This document shows, in pieces, positions 19,401 to 27,908 of a stretch of 64,000 nucleotides of DNA. A program made the translations under genes and the position numbers. Numbering within the stretch: the stretch's first letter is position 1; each line of letters begins with the position of its first letter. Source of the DNA: an uncultured Bacteroidales bacterium (lineage in GTDB: Bacteria; Bacteroidota; Bacteroidia; Bacteroidales; WCHB1-69); NCBI GenBank assembly GCA_905233625.1, contig CAJOFJ010000001.1:124001-188000 (forward strand), in the 5' to 3' direction. The notes beneath the pieces were generated by a model. The model saw only the letters and a program-made list of their open reading frames with translations. It was not told the origin of the DNA and searched no databases.

Positions 19401-20952
19401 AGGCATCAAAACTAACGAGCTCATTGCCACCGATCCCGGCATAGGACTACATTTCAACGCATTAAGTGCCGAATTCAACTATTCTGACAACATCATCCGC
19501 TGTGACGGTGTACGTTTCATCGAAAGCGGCGACGCGGCTATTTTCCCACATGGAGGCAAAGTCACCATATACGAGAAATGCCGTCTGGAACAACTCACCA
19601 ATGCCCGTTTACTGGCCAACCGCACCGACAAATACCACGAGCTGCACGACTGTACGCTGAATCTATATTCCGCCACCCGATTCAGAGGTTCCGGCTTTTA
19701 CGATTATATAGATGAAGAAAAGACGGTACAAACCCTCTATTTCGACACATTGTGGTGTATCAAAAATACTGAAGGCCACGCCAAAATACCAGTTGAAAAG
19801 AACTTTAAACTCAGTCCGCATTTCGGTTTTGACGGACGTGCAGAGTTGCATGGCGAGAATCAATTCCTGTCGTTCTTCGGCGGTGTGGAAATCATCCACG
19901 ACTGTTACAAGGACAAGCCGGCAAGAATGAAAATCCTGCAACAGGTCGATCCCAACAACATTCAGCTGGAAGTACACGAACGCACCAAAGACATCAACGA
20001 CCGTAAGGTGGTGATTGCCATAGCATCGGCAAACACGAACGGACGTATATACACCGCCTTCGGCTGTGCCAAGGAACAATTCAATGACGCCGAGTACATC
20101 AATGTATGGGGCTTTATCACCTACCATCACTCCACGCAGGAATTCTGGGCCGCCTCGAAAGAGAAATTGGAAGATCCATCATTACCCGGCAACATGATGA
20201 CCTTGAACGCCAACAACTGTATCAGCACCGGCAAAGGCACCATAGACATGGGTACCAAATTGGGACGTATCGATTTCAACACCAATGGTGAGATTGTCAA
20301 CTACATGAAAACCGACTCTGCCGACATGCACCTGACCACCTCCATCGACTTCTTCTTCAATGAAGAATCCATGAAAGTACTGAACCGCCACATCGACAAT
20401 TCCTCTTCGCTGGATTTCCTTGATGTTTCTGAAGACGAGAGCTACGAAATGGCTCTGAGAAACATGCTGACGGAAGATGAATACGTCAAATACCAAAACG
20501 ATATGGCAATGGGTGGATCCAGCAGAAAACTGCCCCAAGCTTTGCAAGTACGCTTCCTCTTCTCACGTATCGACTTCGAGTGGGACAATGTGAATGCCGC
20601 TTTCTTGTCACAACGCACTCTTCCGATCATCATATGCAACAGCAAGCAAGTGTACAAGAGCGTGCCAGGTCGTATTGTCATCGAGAAGAAAGGGTCGCGC
20701 AACCGACTGTATATCTATTTTGAATTTGATAATGAATTTTTCTTTTTCCAATTCGAGAACAACAGCATGTATGGTTATGCTTCAGTAAAAAAATTCAACG
20801 ACGAAATCATGAACACCAAGGCGAAAGACAAGACCCTGCATGCCGAGAAAGGAAAACCCTCGTTCACCTACAAGATTGGTAACCGCAGCCAGCAGCGGAA
20901 GTTCACAAAGAAGTACTTCCCACCGTTGGAAGAGGAAAACACAGAAGAATAA
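16465..20952 (+). CDS. Very large secreted protein of unknown function (1,495 residues)
   Basis: A signal peptide (MRRYIILIISILILSCIGLKAQ) predicts export. The N-terminal ~170 residues are probably helical; the rest is rich in short alternating strands with many Gly, Asp and Tyr residues (for example GNYSGTIDLSYRGLRGR and GMFGSGTLRFKGAEID), suggesting an extended beta-helix- or LptD/AsmA-like architecture. No catalytic motif, C-terminal sorting domain or transmembrane segment is evident beyond the signal. I do not recognise the family. The high-confidence part is that it is a real, exported, full-length gene; everything about its role is open. Confidence 0.8.
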   Translation: MRRYIILIISILILSCIGLKAQRFTSFTENPAYTIEEVKSYLSTVPKERQKEADALLARFTEFWNSPWMDDESQDVFIDVANKMLKKRMRPFPHFQAYVEAYYAFMSSPFNGELDTWSKIIQYHINDEPTLFKDKMQIYTDFFTRNILYNSTNSRWTAYGDAENIGIDREPYIRFADIDLVGSSAHDSLTIVSAQGDYYPSSLIFKGKKGIVYWDRAGLGADVNAKIANYTVDVRFPKFTANDATLSYPDYFSRPVKGVLEEKAGLATTEEKATYPRFRSNDERIAINDIYQNVDYIGGFELRGNSIQGYSDGENLSQIFVKKDGKVIVKVYSRNFLFKPGNVLAEDASIRILIDEDSIYHPAANFKYNETTKELLISRPKQGVGRTPFFDSYHKMDITAEAIFWKTDEERIEFKPIVGMTSESPAFFESQNFFDPTIMRKIWGFNEVNPLFTLWELFKTNKYEPLHLHEVVSWFKKSEVDMKALLIDFAARGFIEYDIINDKIIYRKKISQYLNNDVRRKDYDNIILESKTHYASYDLVSKDLRVTGCEFFVLSDAQIVNVYPANEKVTVKKNRDMVFSGRIVAGLFDFVTHNCVFNYDKFQVDMNVIDSMIMYVPDEHGPVNIYGEHKLRKLQSPIEELAGTLYIDVPGNKSGTVDYPDYPIFEARKGGKVYYDKPQVLGGVYTRDRFYYAVDLFRVKNLDNFEIDSMKFTGALVSGGIFPDIREPLQARPDFSLGFVHHTSASGLPCYEGNGNYSGTIDLSYRGLRGRDGTINYLTSVTTSDSLVFYLDSCNASVIHHEVAEQESGTEFPPATVDNAYLHWTPYQDKFYVYTIESPMSIFRETELTGNSMLTPSGMFGSGTLRFKGAEIDSRLFAFKHHELQADTSSLRLFNLNTGELAFRTDNYNSHVDFKTRKASFKSNGSASEVVFVKNEIRTNASAFDWDPIDETILRFKWDDPHKDVDIDNTPTRELIEMQGIKTNELIATDPGIGLHFNALSAEFNYSDNIIRCDGVRFIESGDAAIFPHGGKVTIYEKCRLEQLTNARLLANRTDKYHELHDCTLNLYSATRFRGSGFYDYIDEEKTVQTLYFDTLWCIKNTEGHAKIPVEKNFKLSPHFGFDGRAELHGENQFLSFFGGVEIIHDCYKDKPARMKILQQVDPNNIQLEVHERTKDINDRKVVIAIASANTNGRIYTAFGCAKEQFNDAEYINVWGFITYHHSTQEFWAASKEKLEDPSLPGNMMTLNANNCISTGKGTIDMGTKLGRIDFNTNGEIVNYMKTDSADMHLTTSIDFFFNEESMKVLNRHIDNSSSLDFLDVSEDESYEMALRNMLTEDEYVKYQNDMAMGGSSRKLPQALQVRFLFSRIDFEWDNVNAAFLSQRTLPIIICNSKQVYKSVPGRIVIEKKGSRNRLYIYFEFDNEFFFFQFENNSMYGYASVKKFNDEIMNTKAKDKTLHAEKGKPSFTYKIGNRSQQRKFTKKYFPPLEEENTEE

Positions 20953-20963
20953 TCTGTCATGGG

Positions 20964-21062
20964 TGTGCTAATTATCAATGTGCTAATGTGCTAATGAATT
21001 AATTCAGAATTCAAAGTTCAGAATTCAATTTATCGAATTTTGAATTTTGGACTTTGAATTCT
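20964..21062. repeat. Intergenic GTGCTAATGTGCTAA and AGAATTCAAAGT repeats
   Basis: Two tandem copies of TGTGCTAA (20964-20995) are followed by an inverted repeat AGAATTCAAAGT (21006-21017) / ACTTTGAATTCT (21051-21062), whose inner arms are also partly complementary. The first motif recurs in reverse orientation at 60795-60830. The dyad may terminate the upstream gene. Confidence 0.6.
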
Positions 21063-21126
21063 AAAACACACAATCATCTCATTCATAAGTATTTATGCGA
21101 ATTTTTCAACTTAAGCAAAAAAGTGC

Positions 21127-21156
21127 TTGTCAATTCAAAAAAAAGTTGTATTTTTG
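21127..21156 (+). promoter_or_regulatory. tRNA-Glu promoter
   Basis: TTG (21127-21129), 19-base spacer, TATTTTTG (21149-21156): a textbook Bacteroidota promoter. The predicted transcript start is near 21163, about 20 bases before the tRNA. Confidence 0.75.
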
Positions 21157-21181
21157 CAACCTCAAAACGAGAAACTGAAAC

Positions 21182-21255
21182 GCTGCATTCGTCTAGTGGT
21201 CCAGGACATCAGATTCTCAGTCTGAGGATCGAGGGTTCGAATCCCTCATGCAGTA
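21182..21255 (+). tRNA. tRNA-Glu, anticodon CTC
   Basis: A 74-base cloverleaf. The acceptor stem pairs GCTGCAT with ATGCAGT (one G-T pair) and has discriminator A. The D arm is GTC...GAC. The anticodon stem TCAGA/TCTGA encloses TTCTCAG, which places CTC at positions 34-36 (reads GAG, Glu). The T arm GAGGG-TTCGAAT-CCCTC is perfect. The CCA end is not encoded. Confidence 0.95.
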
Positions 21256-21266
21256 CAAAACCTTTC

Positions 21267-21305
21267 AAATCAGCGATTTAATTGTAAATCGCTGATTTTT
21301 TGTTT
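21267..21305 (+). terminator. Rho-independent terminator of the tRNA gene
   Basis: AAATCAGCGATTTA pairs with TAAATCGCTGATTT over the loop ATTG, followed by a T-rich tail (TTTTGTTTT). Confidence 0.85.
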
Positions 21306-21333
21306 TAAACCAAATTGGCTTCAAAAAAAACGA

Positions 21334-21363
21334 TTGTCAAACGAAAAAAGTGTTGTATATTTG
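21334..21363 (+). promoter_or_regulatory. Promoter of the RND efflux operon
   Basis: TTG (21334-21336), 19-base spacer, TATATTTG (21356-21363). The start would be near 21370, giving a leader of about 85 bases. The whole promoter resembles the tRNA promoter 200 bases upstream (TTGTCAA ... GTTGTATxTTTGCAA). Confidence 0.7.
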
Positions 21364-21454
21364 CAAGTTATTTCATCTTCTGATTTATTTACTAAAATCG
21401 GGAGCAGCAAATACGTAGAAACAATAAAAAAATAGAATATAAAACATAAAAAAG

Positions 21455-22579
21455 ATGAAAATGAAACCGATAAAATGGTTATGCCTTCTCGGCCTCATGG
21501 CCGGTATGATGATGTCCTGCGGAGTTGATATTCCCCAAGAAAAGAAAACTTCGTATGAGACGATGACGATAGAGAAACAAAACATCACGATACCCGTGAA
21601 GTTCAGTGCAAAACTAAAAGGACAGTCGGATGTGGTCATCTCACCACAGGTGAGCGGTCAGCTGATGCAGACATGCGTTAGCGAAGGTCAGCAGGTGAAG
21701 AAGGGAACGGTCCTGTTTGTCATCGATTCGCGCAACGCACAGCTGGAACTGGAAGCAGCACAGTCAAACCTGCAGGCTGCCGAGGCATCAGCCAATAGTG
21801 CTAAACTGGAATACGAATCAAATAAAAACTTGTTTGAAAAGAAAATCGTGAGCCGCTATATGCTGGATAATTCCGAGAATGCTTACAAACAGGCACAGGC
21901 TGCAGTAAGCCAAGCAAAAGCTGCAGTAAGCCGTGCACAAGTTAACCTGGGTTTCTGTACCATCACCTCGCCCGTGTCCGGTATCATTGGCGAAATCCCA
22001 GTTTCCGAAGGCATTCAAGTGTCACCAGGTACCCAGCTGACTATTGTCAGCGGTAATAGCATGATGAAGGCTGTGTTCTCTGTGCCCGAGACGGTGCTGG
22101 AGGAAGCTGTTGCCGAAGGTTATGAGGGAAAGGTAGAAGATGCGCTGAAGGCGTTCCCTGATGTGACATTTATGATGAAAAACGGAACCGAGTATTCGCA
22201 CAAAGGACGCATTACCAGCGCCACCGGTGTGGTAAACGCCGCCACAGGTACTATTGCCTGCACGGCCATTTTCCCCAATCCTGATGGCCAACTATACAGC
22301 GGTATTCAGGGCTCCATTATTTTGCCATACAATAACGAGAATGTAATAGTGATTCCGCAATACGCCGTGGTGCGACTGCAGGACAGAGCATTAGTATATA
22401 AAGTAAAAGACGACAACACCGCCACTGCCGTTACAGTAACCATAGAAGACACGGGTAATGGTAAAGACTTTATCGTGACCAGTGGTTTGAATGTCGGTGA
22501 CAAAATTGTGACCGTAGGAGCAAATAATGTACAGGATGGAGAACAAGTGTTGTTTCCTGAAGCATCACAAAACGAATAG
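21455..22579 (+). CDS. RND efflux periplasmic adaptor subunit (AcrA/MexA-like lipoprotein)
   Basis: 374 residues with a lipoprotein signal ending MMMSC, so anchored in the inner membrane and reaching into the periplasm. Barrel-sandwich and hairpin elements are present: VVISPQVSGQLMQ, SEGQQVKKGTVLF, a coiled coil (~95-160, rich in Ala/Gln/Lys) and the return strand ITSPVSGIIGEIPVSEG. It bridges the RND pump and the outer-membrane factor encoded just downstream. First gene of a three-gene operon with its own promoter. Confidence 0.95.
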   Translation: MKMKPIKWLCLLGLMAGMMMSCGVDIPQEKKTSYETMTIEKQNITIPVKFSAKLKGQSDVVISPQVSGQLMQTCVSEGQQVKKGTVLFVIDSRNAQLELEAAQSNLQAAEASANSAKLEYESNKNLFEKKIVSRYMLDNSENAYKQAQAAVSQAKAAVSRAQVNLGFCTITSPVSGIIGEIPVSEGIQVSPGTQLTIVSGNSMMKAVFSVPETVLEEAVAEGYEGKVEDALKAFPDVTFMMKNGTEYSHKGRITSATGVVNAATGTIACTAIFPNPDGQLYSGIQGSIILPYNNENVIVIPQYAVVRLQDRALVYKVKDDNTATAVTVTIEDTGNGKDFIVTSGLNVGDKIVTVGANNVQDGEQVLFPEASQNE

Positions 22580-22585
22580 TAAGCC

Positions 22586-25500
22586 ATGAAGGGAAACATT
22601 TTTATCAACAAATATGTGATGGCATGCGCGATAGCGATTGTCATCGCTTTGGTGGGCTTCATCTGCATTGTCACCTTGCCCATCGAACAATATCCTAACA
22701 TTGCTCCGCCGACAGTGCGCGTCTCAACCTCCTATACCGGTGCCGATGCAAACACCATCATGAAGTCGGTGATCCAACCGTTAGAGGAGAATATTAACGG
22801 TGTGCCTGGCATGACTTACATTACCAGCTCGGCATCCTCCTCTGGCGAAGTATCCATTCAGGTATATTTCGCACAGGGATCCGACCCTGACATTGCCGCA
22901 GTGAACGTGCAGAACCGTGTCAGCAAAGCACTGGCACTGCTGCCTTCAGAAGTAACCAAAGTAGGCGTGCAGGTAATGAAGCAGCAGAATAACATCCTTC
23001 ATATCGGTGCTCTGAAAAGCGTTGATGGCAAGTACGATGCCGACTTTATTGCCAACTACATCGACATCAACGTGCGTCCCCGCTTAATGCGTATTACCGG
23101 TGTGGGTGATGTAATGTCACTCGGTAACACCTACGCCTTGCGTATCTGGCTGAAGCCGGATGTGATGGCACAATACGGTCTGGAACCGAATGATGTTTTC
23201 GCAGCCATCGGAGGACAGAGTTTCGTCACCGCCACAGGTTATTTGGGCGAACAAAGTGAGAATGCCTACCAGTATTCAATGGAATACAAGGGTACGCTGA
23301 AAACCGTCGAGGAATTCAACGACATTGTGTTGCGTACAAGCGATGGTGGACACATGATGCACCTGAGCGACGTGGCAGATGTGGAAATCGGTGCCGTGAG
23401 CTATAATTACTCCTCTAATATTGATGGCAAACCCGGTACTATCTACATGGTGTTCCAAGCTCCTGGCGCCAATGCGACGGAGGTGAACGCCCGCATCAAC
23501 AAGTTGTATGAAGAGCTTGAACCGACGATGCCCGCTGGACTGGAATTCGAGATTTTGGAAACCAGCGATGACTTCCTCTTCGCAGCCATCCATAATGTGG
23601 TGGAAACACTGGTCATCGCTATCATTCTCGTTATTTTGGTCGTCTACTTCTTCCTGCAGAGCTTTAAGGCAACGGTTATCCCCTCGATATCAATTATCGT
23701 GTCACTGTTGGGTACCTTCGCTATCGTGAAGGTTGCGGGTTTCTCACTGAACATATTGACACTATTCGCTTTGGTACTTGCCATCGGAACGGTGGTGGAT
23801 GACGCTATTGTGGTAGTCGAAGCAGTAATGGCGAAGATGGAGGGCGGTATATCAGACGCCCGTGAAGCCACACGCCAAGCCATGAGCGATGTATCCATAG
23901 CCGTCATCTCATGTACGCTGGTCTTTATGGCCGTATTCATTCCTGTGGCTTTCATGCCTGGCACATCAGGTAGTTTCTTCTTGCAGTTCGGTGTCACGCT
24001 GGCATCTGCCGTCGGTCTGTCTTGTGTATCGGCTTTGACACTATGTCCCGCCTTGTGTGGTATCATGATGCGTTTTGACCCGAACGAGAGCGAGAAGAAA
24101 GACTTGAACTACTATGTCAAGAAAGCCTATACTGTCAGCTATAACGCCATTCTGAGCAAATACAAAAATGGTGTGAACAAGTTCATCAAACGCCCGTGGA
24201 TTGCGGGAGCATTGCTTGTAGGAGCTGCCATATTGCTCATCTTTGCTATGCGCGGACTGCCGTCAGGTCTTGTTCCGCAGGAAGACCAAGGTGTATTCTT
24301 CGCCGAGGTCCGTGCACCGGAAGGCTGTACGCTGCATGAGACAGAGGAGATTGTTAAAAAAGTTGAGGAGAAAGTGAAGAAAATTCCCGAGCTGGAGAGC
24401 TACGCTGTAGTTAGCGGCTATGGTATGATGGCTGGCAACGCGGGAAGCTGCTATGCCACCCTCATCATCCGTCTCAAAAATTGGGACGACCGCCCGGGTA
24501 TGAACCATAACATCATTCTCGTATATACGCGTTTCGCTTTGGATTGTCAGGAAATCAAGAACGCCCAAGTCATCCCGTTCCAGATGCCTCAGGTGCCGGG
24601 TTACGGTTCAAGCAGTAGCGTAAACCTGGTGCTGCAGGATTTGCAGGACCGCCCCATGTCGGAATTCAACGCCGAGGCCATGAAGTTCATTGCCAAGTTG
24701 AACGAGCGTCCGGAGATTATGATGGCTATGTCCTCCTATTCAGAGCGTTTCCCCAAATACGAGATTAACATTGACGCGCCACAGTGCGACCGTGCTGGTG
24801 TTTCTCCCGCAACGGTATTGAATACGCTTGGTGCCTATTGTGGTGGCGCATATATCGGCAACTTCAACCAGTTCGGCAAGGTCTATCGTATCATGGCAAA
24901 CGCCGCACCGGAGTACCGTCTAGACCCCTCCGCATTAAACAACATTTTTGTCCGTGTCCGCGGTGACAAGATGGCTCCTATCTCAGAGTTTGTCACCCTC
25001 AAGGAGATTGTCGGTTCGGCATCCGTTGAACATTTCAACCTGTTCCAAAGTATCACCTGTGGTGTGATGACCAACAGCGGTTTCTCCGAAGGACAAGCAC
25101 ATCAGGCTATCGCAGAGGTATTCAAGGAGACGATGCCCCCTGGATACAGCTACGAGTATGGCGCCATGTCGCGTGAGGTAGAGGAAGCTGCCGGCTCCAA
25201 CGCCACAGTGCTCATCTATGTAGTCTGCGCCATCCTCATCTTCCTCATTCTGGCGTCGCTATATAACTCATGGTTCACGCCTTGGGCAGTACTGCTCTCA
25301 GTTCCCTTCGGTCTGTTGGGCTCCTTTGGTGTCGTATGGCTGGTCTCATTGTTACATCTGCCTGGCATGGAAAACAATATTTACCTGCAAACAGGTGTCA
25401 TCATGCTTATCGGCTTGTTGGCCAAGACCGCCATTTTGATCACTGAGTTCGCTTCGGAGCGACGCGCACAAGGCATGAGCATCCGCGATGCCGCATTTGC

Positions 25501-25789
25501 AGCCTGTGAGGAACGTTTGCGTCCTATTTTGATGACCGTCGTCACCATGATTGCAGGTATGATTCCGCTCATCATCGCTGGTGGTGCCGGTGCTAATGGT
25601 AACCGTGTGCTCGCCCTCGGCGTCACTGCCGGTATGGCCGTAGGTACCTTGGCCCTGCTCTTTGTCGTTCCCGCCTTCTTCATCGTGTTCCAAACACTGC
25701 ACGAGAAGTTCCAAGGAGCACCTGTGGCGGTTCAGACTGAAGAAGCTGTTGTTTCAGAGAATGATAACGAAAATAAATCGGAGAAATGA
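22586..25789 (+). CDS. RND efflux transporter, AcrB/MexB type (HAE1)
   Basis: 1,067 residues, full length. Twelve membrane helices and two large periplasmic loops are expected. The proton-relay Asp pair is in TVVDDAIVVVEAVM (helix 4) and the partner Lys in GLLAKTAILITEFA (helix 10). The N-terminus (FINKYVMACAIAIVIALVG) and IEQYPNIAPPTV are family hallmarks. It exports hydrophobic or amphiphilic compounds by H+ exchange; the substrate range is unknown. It is 6 bases after the adaptor gene, and its last four bases (ATGA) overlap the next start. Confidence 0.97.
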   Translation: MKGNIFINKYVMACAIAIVIALVGFICIVTLPIEQYPNIAPPTVRVSTSYTGADANTIMKSVIQPLEENINGVPGMTYITSSASSSGEVSIQVYFAQGSDPDIAAVNVQNRVSKALALLPSEVTKVGVQVMKQQNNILHIGALKSVDGKYDADFIANYIDINVRPRLMRITGVGDVMSLGNTYALRIWLKPDVMAQYGLEPNDVFAAIGGQSFVTATGYLGEQSENAYQYSMEYKGTLKTVEEFNDIVLRTSDGGHMMHLSDVADVEIGAVSYNYSSNIDGKPGTIYMVFQAPGANATEVNARINKLYEELEPTMPAGLEFEILETSDDFLFAAIHNVVETLVIAIILVILVVYFFLQSFKATVIPSISIIVSLLGTFAIVKVAGFSLNILTLFALVLAIGTVVDDAIVVVEAVMAKMEGGISDAREATRQAMSDVSIAVISCTLVFMAVFIPVAFMPGTSGSFFLQFGVTLASAVGLSCVSALTLCPALCGIMMRFDPNESEKKDLNYYVKKAYTVSYNAILSKYKNGVNKFIKRPWIAGALLVGAAILLIFAMRGLPSGLVPQEDQGVFFAEVRAPEGCTLHETEEIVKKVEEKVKKIPELESYAVVSGYGMMAGNAGSCYATLIIRLKNWDDRPGMNHNIILVYTRFALDCQEIKNAQVIPFQMPQVPGYGSSSSVNLVLQDLQDRPMSEFNAEAMKFIAKLNERPEIMMAMSSYSERFPKYEINIDAPQCDRAGVSPATVLNTLGAYCGGAYIGNFNQFGKVYRIMANAAPEYRLDPSALNNIFVRVRGDKMAPISEFVTLKEIVGSASVEHFNLFQSITCGVMTNSGFSEGQAHQAIAEVFKETMPPGYSYEYGAMSREVEEAAGSNATVLIYVVCAILIFLILASLYNSWFTPWAVLLSVPFGLLGSFGVVWLVSLLHLPGMENNIYLQTGVIMLIGLLAKTAILITEFASERRAQGMSIRDAAFAACEERLRPILMTVVTMIAGMIPLIIAGGAGANGNRVLALGVTAGMAVGTLALLFVVPAFFIVFQTLHEKFQGAPVAVQTEEAVVSENDNENKSEK

Positions 25790-27171
25790 AAAAAATATTC
25801 ATCATCATTGCCGTCAGCGTAATGTGTTTCTCATTCACTGGCTGCAAGATTTACAACAAATATAAATCACAATCGCAGATTTCCCCAGAAATCTACGGTA
25901 CTACAGAGGATGTGATGTCAGCACAGACCGACAGTTCCATTGCGAGACTTTCGTGGCGAGAGTTCTTCACCGACCCGCTGTTGCAGAAGCTTATTGATTC
26001 CGCCATAGCGCGTAACACCGACCTGAATTCGGCACGTATCGCTGTGGAGCAGTCACAGGCTTCTCTCAAAGCGGCCAAGTTGGGCTACCTTCCTTCCATC
26101 TCTTTCGCACCTTCTGCCGGGGTAAACTCTTTCCTGAACGAAGGAAGTTTGCAGCCTACCTGGACATATAGTCTTCCCTTGCAAATCAACTGGGACCTCG
26201 ACATATTCGCGGTGAACACCAACCAGAAGCGTAAAGCCCAGGCGGTTCTATGGCAGACACAGGCACATGAGCAGGTGGTAAAAGCCAATCTCATTTCCAC
26301 TGTGGCACAGCAATATTGCATGTTGCAACTCCTTGACCGTCAGTTGGAAATTCTGCTCTTCACCGACTCCATTTGGAATCTCTCTTTGGAGACCCAGCGG
26401 TCTCTTTGGGAAAACGGCAAGGCCTATTCCACCGCTGTCAACCAGATGGAAAACTCTTATTTGAACGTAAAAACACAGATTGTGGATGTCCGCCGCCGGA
26501 TTCGTGGTGTGGAGAACGCGATTTGCAAACTGTTGGCCATCACACCGCAACATATCGCCCGAAGCTGTTGGAATTCTTACGAACTGCCACAACGTATCAA
26601 CACGGGTGTGCCGGCTCAGTTGCTGTCAAATCGCCCCGACATCCAAGTGGCCGACCATGCGTTGGAAGAGGCGTTTTATAATACCCAAGCCGCTCGCGCG
26701 GCATTTTATCCCAAGATTTCGCTGCAAGGCTTGTTGGGATGGGGCAACAATGCGGGAATAATACCCAATCCGGGTGCTCTGCTGCTGAATGCCCTTGCCT
26801 CTCTCACCCAGCCCATTTTTGCCCAGGGTAAGCTAAGAGCCAACCTCAAAATCAGCAAATTGACACAGGAGGATATGGCACAAAAGTACGTGCAGACCGT
26901 TATCAATGCCGGTAACCAGGTGAATGAGGCACTGGCAGATTGTCAAGTCGCCCGCGAAAAAGACACCTACTATAAACGTCAGGTAGAAGTTCTGCAAGAC
27001 GCATATACAGGCACACACGAATTAATGGATAATGGAAAGGCCAGCTACCTTGAGGTACTAACCGCACAGGAGTCTCTGCTCTCTGCGCAGATTAACGAAG
27101 CGTCTAACCTGTACGAAGGTTCCCGTGCCCTTATCGCTCTCTATATTGCCCTTGGAGGTGGTGGAAAATAA
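25786..27171 (+). CDS. Outer-membrane efflux lipoprotein (TolC/NodT family)
   Basis: 461 residues with a lipobox (FTGC), matching the NodT subgroup of outer-membrane factors. Two related halves contain the LxxLIDSAIARNTDL and LLSNRPDIQVADHALEEA helices, which build the TolC-like tunnel. The start overlaps the stop of the pump gene (ATGA), so translation is coupled. It completes the tripartite pump. Confidence 0.95.
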   Translation: MKKIFIIIAVSVMCFSFTGCKIYNKYKSQSQISPEIYGTTEDVMSAQTDSSIARLSWREFFTDPLLQKLIDSAIARNTDLNSARIAVEQSQASLKAAKLGYLPSISFAPSAGVNSFLNEGSLQPTWTYSLPLQINWDLDIFAVNTNQKRKAQAVLWQTQAHEQVVKANLISTVAQQYCMLQLLDRQLEILLFTDSIWNLSLETQRSLWENGKAYSTAVNQMENSYLNVKTQIVDVRRRIRGVENAICKLLAITPQHIARSCWNSYELPQRINTGVPAQLLSNRPDIQVADHALEEAFYNTQAARAAFYPKISLQGLLGWGNNAGIIPNPGALLLNALASLTQPIFAQGKLRANLKISKLTQEDMAQKYVQTVINAGNQVNEALADCQVAREKDTYYKRQVEVLQDAYTGTHELMDNGKASYLEVLTAQESLLSAQINEASNLYEGSRALIALYIALGGGGK

Positions 27172-27204
27172 AATAACTTGCTATCAACGACAATAGCATA
27201 AGTA
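27172..27204. other. Short spacer between convergent efflux and glycan operons
   Basis: It contains TTGCTAT ... ATAGCATAAG, a weak dyad that might end either transcript. It marks the distal end of the glycan locus. Confidence 0.3.
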
Positions 27205-27897
27205 TCACAAAAAAAGTTGTTTTGTGTGCCACCAATCTTTCAATTCTGCCCATGTAAGAGGCAGAATTACTCCTAATATTACTGCCAGCAAATACAGCAA
27301 TTTCTTATGCGGATATACGGGCTTGTCGGAACCATGAGGAGGGTCAATCACAGTGATATGGGCATGATCGTACACCTCATTCTGTGTCACGGTAAGATTG
27401 TAACTTTCCACTAAAGACAGCAAAAACGCATCTGCCATCTTTGGTTCTGAAGAGCGAAAACTCAGGCGTATCACATCGGAATATTTTGAATATTCAGCCT
27501 TAAGATTGGACTTGTTGTGGCTATACAAAGCGAGGGGTTCAACATGATTATTCTCACTTTGCTCCGCCAGCAATTTCAATGCGCCATCCACCACTGGTTG
27601 CGACTGCAACAACATTACTTTCGCTTCCATCCGGTCTCGCTCACACTCCATGGCAGTCCCCGTGGAATCCGGCGACAAGTCATTCAAGTCGCTATATGCG
27701 CTCATATCAACCTTCAGAACGATAACCCGTTCGTACTGGCAAGGTACAAATCTAAGTGATACGAACACGACCAATCCCAGTACTGCGCAGCAAAGCAGAA
27801 TCCAATAGCGCATACGTACCATTAATCCCAGCAAATACCCCATCCCATGGGATTCTTTTACTTCATTTTCAGCTTGATAATCGTCTTTTACTGTCAT
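27205..27897 (-). CDS. Wzz-type polysaccharide chain-length determinant
   Basis: 230 residues with two membrane helices (~28-48 and ~195-215) around a periplasmic domain. The Pro-rich VIDPPHGSDKPVYPHKK before the second helix is the family signature. Wzz proteins set the modal length of Wzy-made polymers. It lacks the cytoplasmic kinase of capsule co-polymerases. It is the last gene of the long glycan locus, 11 bases after the dehydratase gene. Confidence 0.8.
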   Translation of the reverse strand: MTVKDDYQAENEVKESHGMGYLLGLMVRMRYWILLCCAVLGLVVFVSLRFVPCQYERVIVLKVDMSAYSDLNDLSPDSTGTAMECERDRMEAKVMLLQSQPVVDGALKLLAEQSENNHVEPLALYSHNKSNLKAEYSKYSDVIRLSFRSSEPKMADAFLLSLVESYNLTVTQNEVYDHAHITVIDPPHGSDKPVYPHKKLLYLLAVILGVILPLTWAELKDWWHTKQLFL

Positions 27898-27908
27898 AAC
27901 TATTTTTT

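Noticed and set aside
20964-21062. CRISPR array
   Set aside because: Short repeats are tandem or inverted without regular spacers, and there are no cas genes.
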